From the NCBI GenBank assembly GCA_024233935.1, contig JACKOY010000017.1, forward strand, positions 1 through 64,000: 64,000 nucleotides of DNA. The letters are read 5' to 3'. The translations under genes and the position numbers were made by a program. The stretch is from Spirochaetales bacterium (GTDB taxonomy: Bacteria > Spirochaetota > Leptospiria > Leptospirales > Leptonemataceae). The notes beneath the pieces were generated by a model. That model ran no database searches. It was not told where the DNA came from and was given only the letters and a program-made list of their open reading frames with translations. This document shows positions 24,623 through 30,912 of this stretch, one piece after another; within the stretch, counting starts at the first letter, position 1; each line of letters begins with the position of its first letter.

Positions 24623-25882
24623 TCAGAGCGTGATTTCGTGAATCTGATCCAGTCGTTGGGCCAGTAGCCGCGCCAGAAAAATTCCGTAGTGCGGTTGCTC
24701 TTTAATGGCGTTGATAAACGCTTCTTTTGATATACGAATACAAACACCACGCCCTACGGTTACGACGGTCGCCGACCGGCGATTGTTCAAGAGAAAAGAC
24801 ATCTCCCCCAAAAAGATATCGGCCGGAGTCAGAGTGGAGATCGCGCGACCATTGGCAATGATATTGAATTCACCGGAGATTATGTAGTAGAGATGGCTGG
24901 ATTTCTCTCCCTGCTGGAAGACAACCTGGCCGTCCTCGAAGGAGACTTCTTCCATGTTCGTGAAGACCCTGGGAACGACGTTCACTTCATCGATGTGATC
25001 GATCTCGAAAGAAACCTCGTTGCCGCGATCATTGTAGGTCAGCCGGGAAAGATAGTGCCGGGCCATCATGATGCCGCGGCCGTGTAACTGATCGACGTCT
25101 ACTTCGTACTCGTTCTCATAGGCGCGCCAATCAAAGCCTTCGCCTTCGTCGCGAATTTTGACAGAACTTTTGCGCGGTGTAATGCGATAGCTCACGTGCA
25201 CGCGCTTATTCTGAATTTCAGGGTCTTGATTCTTCTCGTTGATGAGGCGCATCGCGTCTGAGTTTTCACGCAAATACGCTTTTTTCTCTTCGTAAGTGAC
25301 GCGGCAGTTACCGTGTTCGATGGCGTTGATGATCAACTCCATGAGGGCCGCATAGAAGTTCTCTTTTCTCTCGAGTCCTATCAAGTTTGAGTTAAACAGA
25401 AAGTTTGCAATGAGGTTCGAATAGACCGACGCCTCGAAGGGGTCGTTTTCGATCTCGAACGTGCCCGATAGATTGGATTGCAACAGAGCATGGATGTCTC
25501 TTTGAAAGAGGATGCTCCGGTTCTCGCGCAGGACCTGGAGCACTTTAGGTAGATAGCTCTCAAGGCGTGCCTTTTGAATCAGGGCTACAATATTCACGCC
25601 ACCCAGGCGCTTGAGCAGCTCCTCCTCGTTCTCGTGATCAAAAATGACGATGCTGCCGCCGAAGTGCAACCAGGGATCGTGTTTGATGATCTCAAGCGTT
25701 TCGTCAACCTCCGCGCGATAGTTGATGATATCGATTTCGGGGAGTTCGTAATTCAGGTACTGAACGAAGGATTCGCGATCGCCCAGGAAAATGGCGTTAA
25801 AGTCCTCGTCAAAAGGAGCAACGATCTTCTGAATTCGATCGTTCAGGTCCTGGTCTGAGCTGAGTACAGCAATGTTTCGCAT
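24623..25882 (-). CDS. pseudo-receiver / GHKL ATPase / cyclic-nucleotide-binding protein
   Basis: About 419 residues in three parts. Residues 1-115 have a receiver-like alternation (RNIAVLSSDQDLNDRIQKI) without a clear phospho-acceptor aspartate. Residues about 160-305 form an RsbW/SpoIIAB-type GHKL ATPase: N-box LMELIINAIEHGNC, G1 IRDEGEGFDW, G2 LHGRGIMMARHYL. Residues about 310-418 form a cNMP-binding domain: VVFQQGEKSSHLYYIISGEF, TPADIFLGEMSFLLNNRRSA. It would couple cAMP or cGMP level to a partner-switch kinase, and the window also encodes a 7TM-DISM cyclase and several SpoIIE phosphatases. The chosen ATG is preferred to an upstream TTG. Confidence 0.8.
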   Translation of the reverse strand: MRNIAVLSSDQDLNDRIQKIVAPFDEDFNAIFLGDRESFVQYLNYELPEIDIINYRAEVDETLEIIKHDPWLHFGGSIVIFDHENEEELLKRLGGVNIVALIQKARLESYLPKVLQVLRENRSILFQRDIHALLQSNLSGTFEIENDPFEASVYSNLIANFLFNSNLIGLERKENFYAALMELIINAIEHGNCRVTYEEKKAYLRENSDAMRLINEKNQDPEIQNKRVHVSYRITPRKSSVKIRDEGEGFDWRAYENEYEVDVDQLHGRGIMMARHYLSRLTYNDRGNEVSFEIDHIDEVNVVPRVFTNMEEVSFEDGQVVFQQGEKSSHLYYIISGEFNIIANGRAISTLTPADIFLGEMSFLLNNRRSATVVTVGRGVCIRISKEAFINAIKEQPHYGIFLARLLAQRLDQIHEITL

Positions 25883-26127
25883 AACTTTTCTGGGCGCCCG
25901 CTTTTGCGTTCCAAAACCGGGTATGTGCTTCCCCCGCTCCCGGTCCAATGTTTGCCTCTCTAAGCCGCCTGCAGGAATTCCGGTCTGACAGGATCTTCAG
26001 AGCCGGGTTTTGTCGCATGCTTATCCCGGGCCCGAAAAAAGAAAACCAAAAAGGAGGCCGTCTTGTTGCCCGGAACAGCGCATCTAAAGGCGCCCGGAGT
26101 TGCAGGCCGCGTGATCCGTAAAAACTG

Positions 26128-26907
26128 CTAAAACAGATAGGTTGCCTGCAGCCGAAAGCCCAGATCGTACTCCCGCTCCTTCGAGAGAGCCCAGGGAACA
26201 CTCAGGCCCACGACCAGATCCCCAATTTTCAGGTTCACTCCCGGCGCGAGCACCTGGCCCGAGAACGCGGCCTCTCCCGGATCGCGCAGGTGTTTGTACT
26301 GATATTCAAGCATAAGGTCGATCCAGCTGAAGGAAAACGCCAGGGCCGACTCCAGAAGCCAGTAGCGCCGAAACTCCTGCTCGTCGTCTTCGCGAAACTG
26401 ACGATTCGTCTGGCTGTTGTAACGCGCCCCAACCGCGAAGAAGAACCAATCCTGGCCGAGACGCAGGCCGGCATAGGGTTCCACATTTCCGAACTCCTTA
26501 GAACCGATACCGGACTCTTCGTTCCCGGTGGCCAGATTTCCAGCCAGTCCAAAGTAGGGCATCCAGCCACCGAGGTCCCAGCCCAGCTTTGCCCCCAATT
26601 CGATATTGTCCAGGTGGCTTCGACGCTCGCTGTCGGTGATCCAGCGCCGGGTGTACGGCACGCTGGCGTGCAAAGAGAAGAAGTCGGTAAAGGCGTACTC
26701 TCCGAAAGCGTACAGGCTCTGCCTGCGCTCAAAGAATTCGTGTCGGCTGAGCTCGTGGTTGGAGAAACCCAGGCCCACACGACTGCGCGGCGCCATGTTT
26801 TTTATGAAGAGGAACTCTGGCCCGGACGATGGCGCTGCCTCAAGAGTGCCGGCCGCTCCGAAAGCGATCGAAAGAACCAAAGCGGCGATTTGCATTCGAG
26901 TGCGCAT
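26128..26907 (-). CDS. outer-membrane beta-barrel protein
   Basis: A 259-residue protein with a Sec signal peptide (MQIAALVLSIAFGAAGTLEA, cleavage near residue 25). The mature part is made of alternating amphipathic strands rich in aromatic residues (YAFGEYAFTDFFSLHASVPYT, WFFFAVGARYNSQTNRQF, LAFSFSWIDLMLEYQYKHL) and ends with a strand closing in phenylalanine (YDLGFRLQATYLF), the usual outer-membrane insertion signal. About 10-12 strands are likely. Substrate or role unknown. It follows the SGNH hydrolase gene by 5 nt on the same strand. Confidence 0.75.
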   Translation of the reverse strand: MRTRMQIAALVLSIAFGAAGTLEAAPSSGPEFLFIKNMAPRSRVGLGFSNHELSRHEFFERRQSLYAFGEYAFTDFFSLHASVPYTRRWITDSERRSHLDNIELGAKLGWDLGGWMPYFGLAGNLATGNEESGIGSKEFGNVEPYAGLRLGQDWFFFAVGARYNSQTNRQFREDDEQEFRRYWLLESALAFSFSWIDLMLEYQYKHLRDPGEAAFSGQVLAPGVNLKIGDLVVGLSVPWALSKEREYDLGFRLQATYLF

Positions 26908-26912
26908 TTGAT

Positions 26913-27740
26913 TCAGCGCTCCTGGGTGATCAGGTTCAGCATGCCCGCGTAGCGACTCGCGATGATGCGAAAACCAATTTCGTTGGGATGAATGCAGTCA
27001 AGCTTGAGCGTCGGGTTGGAAGTCGGCGGTCCGCCAAGGGTTGCGCGCAGATCCAGATGATACACATTCGACATGGAGGCGGCGATTGCAATCTGGCGGG
27101 CGTTAAACGCATCGAGAATGGTTTGCATCCGCGACTCTTTTTCGGCCAGGCTCAACCCTCCGGCTGTAACGTTGCAGAAAGACACCAGGGCCGGATTCGC
27201 GTAATCGTACCCGTGGATGATCCAGGTGAGTGGCTGACCGCCATAACGGTTCTGTTTGATATAGTCGCCCTGGGCGACCAGGCTGCGCAGATTTGACTCG
27301 TAGGCGTTGAGCCGTGCATTCACGACCGGTGTGATGTCGGCTACAGCGTAGTCGTTGATGTCGTCGAGCATGTCATTGCCGCCGAGGCTCACAAGCATGT
27401 AGGCCAGGTTCGGCCCGGCCTGTTCAATGACGCGCTGAAAACCCCGGGCCGTGTTCAGGTCGCCACTGATTGTCTGTCCGGCCAACACGACCGAAGTCAG
27501 CCGATACCCGTGGTCCTGGATAAGCCAGTCATGGAGGTCCCGCTGTACCTGGGCTCCGTAGCCGAAATCGGTCCAGCTATCGCCCACCATGCCGAAGCGT
27601 GTGTTTTCCTGATAGCAGAGGGACAGGATATTGCATTCGATCGCCGTGACCAGATCGTCCTGTTTGGAAGTGTCGCAGGCGCCGAACAGGCCTGCCGCCG
27701 CGAAAAGACACAGAAAGCGTGGCGCGACGCTCCGAAGCAT
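26913..27740 (-). CDS. SGNH/GDSL hydrolase lipoprotein
   Basis: A 275-residue protein with a lipoprotein signal (FAAAGLFGAC, so the mature N-terminus is the cysteine at about residue 22). It carries the SGNH hydrolase blocks: block I FGMVGDSWTDFG with the nucleophilic serine, a glycine in VVLAGQTISGDLN, block III VSLGGNDMLDD, and block V LDCIHPNEIGFR with the catalytic Asp-x-x-His. It is a surface or periplasmic esterase/lipase-like enzyme; the acyl substrate is unknown. The OMP gene follows 5 nt downstream, and a 49-codon frame precedes it. Confidence 0.85.
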   Translation of the reverse strand: MLRSVAPRFLCLFAAAGLFGACDTSKQDDLVTAIECNILSLCYQENTRFGMVGDSWTDFGYGAQVQRDLHDWLIQDHGYRLTSVVLAGQTISGDLNTARGFQRVIEQAGPNLAYMLVSLGGNDMLDDINDYAVADITPVVNARLNAYESNLRSLVAQGDYIKQNRYGGQPLTWIIHGYDYANPALVSFCNVTAGGLSLAEKESRMQTILDAFNARQIAIAASMSNVYHLDLRATLGGPPTSNPTLKLDCIHPNEIGFRIIASRYAGMLNLITQER

Positions 27741-27792
27741 GCCGCGTATATCTCAGCGGCCCGCCGGTACGTCAACTCCGAGACCGGGTCTT

Positions 27793-27942
27793 TCAGCTTC
27801 CGGTGCCGGTGATGTCTTCGCTGTCGCCTTCGGCCGCGATGGCGCGCAAGAACAGCTCCTCCTGCCAGGATGTCGCGTTTTTCAGGCCCGGCACATTGTA
27901 GGGTGTGTGGCCCGGTGCGGCCGGCGTTGTGTTCTGTCCCAT
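27793..27942 (-). CDS. 49-residue small protein upstream of the SGNH hydrolase
   Basis: A short frame beginning MGQNTTPAAPGHTPYNVPGL and ending in SEDITGTGS, 49 residues in all. Codon third positions are mostly G or C, like the neighbouring genes. A weak GAGG lies 11 nt upstream. It is co-directional with and 52 nt before the SGNH lipoprotein gene, with no terminator between. The product is acidic, apparently soluble and similar to nothing I know. Codon use and position support a real gene, but the evidence is limited. Confidence 0.45.
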   Translation of the reverse strand: MGQNTTPAAPGHTPYNVPGLKNATSWQEELFLRAIAAEGDSEDITGTGS

Positions 27943-28136
27943 GTGGATGTTTTGCCTCTACATGGGATGTGGCTCGACTTCGGGGAAACCCCCGGCCGAA
28001 AAGAGAATTTTGGAACCTTTCCGATGGAACCCGAACGACAGGTCGGCCGTCTTAATGATGCCCCAGGCCTGGACCGCCGATGCTTGTGGGGCACTCGTTC
28101 CATTACATTTTTTTATGAATCGATTGCCAGGATTTC

Positions 28137-28156
28137 AGGACCTTGCTAAAGGTCCT
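28137..28156 (+). promoter_or_regulatory. hairpin in the leader of a small lipoprotein gene
   Basis: Perfect stem AGGACCTT (28137-28144) and AAGGTCCT (28149-28156) with loop GCTA, followed by six A and then the GGAGGAG ribosome-binding site 5 nt before the ATG. With A rather than T after it, it is unlikely to be a terminator of the plus strand. It could stabilise the mRNA or control translation. Confidence 0.45.
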
Positions 28157-28175
28157 AAAAAATCTGGAGGAGTTC

Positions 28176-28427
28176 ATGTTACGCTTATTGTCCAGGAGAG
28201 TTGTCGGCGTGCTTTGTGTTGTGTTCCTGTCCCTCGGGCTGAATACGTGTGTCGACTGCGACCAGCAACGGTCAGATCGGGATACCTGTTCGGCTTTGTC
28301 CCTGCTGGCTTACGCAAACTGTTTAAACACCGGCACATCTTCAAGCTGCTTCTCGACTTTGCTCGCGGGCCTCATTTTGTGCGACACCGGTGTGGACAGC
28401 GTTTGCGATACGGACGGAGACGAATAG
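28176..28427 (+). CDS. short cysteine-rich lipoprotein
   Basis: An 83-residue protein with a basic N-terminus (MLRLLSRR), a hydrophobic core and a lipobox-like LGLNTC. The mature part has seven or more cysteines (CVDCDQQ, DTCSALSLL, NCLNTGTSSSC, LCDTGVDSVC), so disulphides or metal binding are possible. A strong GGAGGAG precedes the ATG by 5 nt. An earlier in-frame ATG at 28143 is less likely. It belongs to no family I recognise, and it is convergent with arsS. Confidence 0.65.
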   Translation: MLRLLSRRVVGVLCVVFLSLGLNTCVDCDQQRSDRDTCSALSLLAYANCLNTGTSSSCFSTLLAGLILCDTGVDSVCDTDGDE

Positions 28428-28454
28428 GTTCGGTGTTTGGTCGGTCGGGGGAGG

Positions 28455-28490
28455 GCCGTCTTCCGGGATGCTTTCCCGGGAACGGCGTTT
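28455..28490. terminator. imperfect hairpin between convergent genes
   Basis: GCCGT...TTCCGGGA, loop TGCTT, TCCCGGGAA...CGGC, followed by GTTT. It lies between the small lipoprotein gene and the arsS stop and could terminate the plus-strand transcript. The T-run is short, so this is tentative. Confidence 0.4.
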
Positions 28491-29476
28491 CAACCGGCCA
28501 GTTCACCGCCGCAGCTGGAACCAGCTCCGGCCGTACAGCCGTAGCAATGATTCGCGGTCGCAATTCTTCGTTCGCGAAAAGCACGCGCATCAAAGTCGGC
28601 GATGTGGCGTATTTCGGCAGGCATGCCCAGCATCTGGTTGAAGTCGCAATCGAATAAATAGCCGTCCCAGCTGACCGAAATCTGATTGCGGCACATCAAC
28701 CCTTCAATGGTGGCCGGGTTGAACGCGTTGGCCAGGGTTTCCATGTACTGCTGGAATTTGTTTTTGCGGACGAGCGCGTCCAGAAAGCGGTTGATCGGCA
28801 TGTTGTTGATGCAGTACAGACTATTAAAGACAATGCCATAGTTCTGGCTCAGGTGCTCGCGGAAGTCGCGCTCGAGTTCGCTCTGAGAACCGCTTAGAAA
28901 CAATCCCGACGGGTTGTAGACCAAATTCAGAGGCAAATCCGACCCGTAGCCGCGCGCGTTTAGTTGTTTCAAAACTGAAATTGATTTTTCAAAAACTCCG
29001 CGGCCGCGTTGCCCGTCGGTGCGTGCCGCCGAGTAGTGTGGGAGTGACGAAACGACCTCCACCCGATGCTCGGCCAGAAAGTCCAGCAGCCATTCGTACC
29101 CCGGCTCTTCCGCTATCGTCAGGTTGCAACGGTCGATTACGTGTTTGCCGGCCCGTACGGAAGCAGTAACGAGCTCGCGGAAGTGCGGGTTCATCTCGGG
29201 TGCGCCGCCGGTCAAATCCACCGTGCGAATCTCGTCCAGATTCTCGATCAGATCAATACAGCGGGCTACTATTTCCGGACCCATAATCTCGGTGCGGCGG
29301 GGGGAAGCATCCACGTGACAGTGGTGGCAGGCCTGATTGCAGAGGCGGCCCACATTGATCTGCAATGTCGAGATGCCGATCGCCTCCAGGCGTTTCGACC
29401 CCGTCGCCTCCGCAAGCTGATCGACAAAGCTCCGGTCGTAAAGAGCCAGACAGTCCAGTTGTTCCGTTTCGGTCAT
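28490..29476 (-). CDS. arsS: arsenosugar biosynthesis radical SAM protein ArsS
   Basis: A 328-residue radical SAM enzyme. The iron-sulphur ligands are in CNQACHHCH (C46, C50, C53), and the SAM region follows with VDLTGGAPEMNPHFRELV. The C-terminal CYGCTAGAGSSCGG block is the ArsS-type auxiliary cysteine cluster. The enzyme is believed to add a 5'-deoxyadenosyl group to a methylated arsenical, the key step to arsenosugars. The peroxidase-like protein that usually accompanies arsS lies 6 nt upstream in the same operon. No arsM methyltransferase is seen nearby. Confidence 0.88.
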   Translation of the reverse strand: MTETEQLDCLALYDRSFVDQLAEATGSKRLEAIGISTLQINVGRLCNQACHHCHVDASPRRTEIMGPEIVARCIDLIENLDEIRTVDLTGGAPEMNPHFRELVTASVRAGKHVIDRCNLTIAEEPGYEWLLDFLAEHRVEVVSSLPHYSAARTDGQRGRGVFEKSISVLKQLNARGYGSDLPLNLVYNPSGLFLSGSQSELERDFREHLSQNYGIVFNSLYCINNMPINRFLDALVRKNKFQQYMETLANAFNPATIEGLMCRNQISVSWDGYLFDCDFNQMLGMPAEIRHIADFDARAFRERRIATANHCYGCTAGAGSSCGGELAG

Positions 29477-29482
29477 GGCTAT

Positions 29483-29827
29483 CTAGATACTCAGATCGTC
29501 CACGTGGTTCATCATCTGCACACCATGCACCAGCACAATACCGGCCGACATGGCGGCCGCCACGTGGATCGCTTCATTCATTTGCTGTTCATCTGCGCCC
29601 TTCTCCAGGCACGCCCGGCTGTAGGCGTCAATGCAGTACGGGCAACGCAGGGCGTGCGAAACGGCCAGCGCTATCAAAGCCTTCTCACGCTCGCTGAGTG
29701 CTCCGGCCGCCATCGCCTTGCCGTAATATTCGAAGTATTTGTCGCCGAGTTCCTTGTTGACGCGGCCTATCTCGCCAAATCGGCCCAGGTCATTTTTGTC
29801 GAAGTAGTACGGTCGTTCTTCTGCCAT
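29483..29827 (-). CDS. arsenosugar-associated peroxidase-like (carboxymuconolactone decarboxylase family) protein
   Basis: A 114-residue AhpD/CMD-fold protein. The catalytic CxxC-type motif appears as RCPYCIDAYSRACLEKG, with the usual helices EREKALIALAVSHAL before and NEAIHVAAAMSAGIVLVHG after. This short AhpD-like protein is commonly encoded next to arsS, which it precedes here by 6 nt. It may provide peroxidase or reductive chemistry for the radical enzyme; the exact role is unknown. The ATG chosen gives MAEERPYYFDK, as in homologues; an in-frame start 39 nt upstream exists. Confidence 0.85.
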   Translation of the reverse strand: MAEERPYYFDKNDLGRFGEIGRVNKELGDKYFEYYGKAMAAGALSEREKALIALAVSHALRCPYCIDAYSRACLEKGADEQQMNEAIHVAAAMSAGIVLVHGVQMMNHVDDLSI

Positions 29828-29933
29828 GGTTCTCGGCTTATGATGTCCCGGCCGTTTTGTGGTCACATACTTTTTCTATTGGTCTCGTGTCCCATGTGCT
29901 GTTCGGGCGATGCAGTCCTGTATTTTTTGACGC

Positions 29934-30866
29934 GTGGGCCATCGACCGTACCTCTCAGCGGTTGCTTCAGGGATCGGGGCTGCTCTTGTCTGGGGCGGAT
30001 TTCCCGTAATCAGCAAGTTGGGCCTGGAGCAAAGCCTGGGCGCGCTCGACATCACGGCTCTGCGCTACCTGGTCGCCGGTTTGATTCTTCTGCCCGTGCT
30101 GATCTCCCGCGGTTTTCAGAAACTGCCGGTCTTCGCCATAGCAGTTCTGGTCTGTGGCGCGGGCGCCCCGTACCTGTTGCTGGCCGTCGGGGGGTTGCAG
30201 TATGCGCCGGCCAGCCATTTCGGCATTATTGGTCCCGGGAGTATGCTGCTGTTTTCGGCCCTCGGAGGCCGGCTCTGGCAACACGATCGTTTCTCTGCCA
30301 TGCGCATTCTTGGCATGGTCGTGATCGTTTCTGGAATTCTGGTTTTGGGCTGGGAGGGATTGTTCGCGGTCGGCGAGAACATCTGGATCGGTGATCTGAT
30401 GTTTGCTGCAGCCGGCCTATTCTGGTCCGGCTACACTCTGGCCGCGCGCCACTGGCATGTGGAGCCGTTGCATTCGATCGCGATCGTTTCCGTGCTGTCT
30501 ATGGTTCTGTTTGTTCCGCCGTATCTGTTGTCGGATGTGAGCCACCTGCAGACGGCGCCGCCCGGTGAAATTTTGTTACAGGCTGTGTTTCAGGGCCTGT
30601 TTTCGGCCACGCTTGCGCTTCTGTTTTATACGCGGGCGGTCTTTGTTCTGGGCGCCGCCAGGGCCGCGCTCTTTGCCGCGCTGGTGCCGGCTTTTGCCTG
30701 TGTGCTTTCCATACCGGTCTTGGGCGAATTTCCGACATCTTTTCAGCTGATCGGCGTGGCCCTGGTCACCATCGGCATGATTCTGGGATTGGGATTGCGG
30801 CCCGTAATGGCTGTCCCGGCGCGGTCAGAACCGCGGCGGGATGCCGGGGAAATAGAACGCGACTGA
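29934..30866 (+). CDS. EamA/DMT family transporter
   Basis: A 310-residue inner-membrane protein with ten predicted helices in two EamA repeats. The first covers residues about 8-140 (VWGGFPVISKLGLEQS, LDITALRYLVAGLILLPVLI) and the second about 150-290 (GDLMFAAAGLFWSGYTLAAR, ARAALFAALVPAFACVLSIP, VALVTIGMILGLGL). It begins at GTG. The family exports metabolites such as amino acids; the substrate is unknown. It is divergent from the arsS operon. Confidence 0.88.
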   Translation: MGHRPYLSAVASGIGAALVWGGFPVISKLGLEQSLGALDITALRYLVAGLILLPVLISRGFQKLPVFAIAVLVCGAGAPYLLLAVGGLQYAPASHFGIIGPGSMLLFSALGGRLWQHDRFSAMRILGMVVIVSGILVLGWEGLFAVGENIWIGDLMFAAAGLFWSGYTLAARHWHVEPLHSIAIVSVLSMVLFVPPYLLSDVSHLQTAPPGEILLQAVFQGLFSATLALLFYTRAVFVLGAARAALFAALVPAFACVLSIPVLGEFPTSFQLIGVALVTIGMILGLGLRPVMAVPARSEPRRDAGEIERD

Positions 30867-30912
30867 TTGCGCTTGTGTCCCGGCTGTCGCCGGGCAGCCT
30901 GCCACGAAATTC

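Noticed and set aside
29066..30394. 442-codon plus-strand frame spanning arsS and the transporter start
   Set aside because: It overlaps two supported genes on the other strand or in another frame and matches no family.
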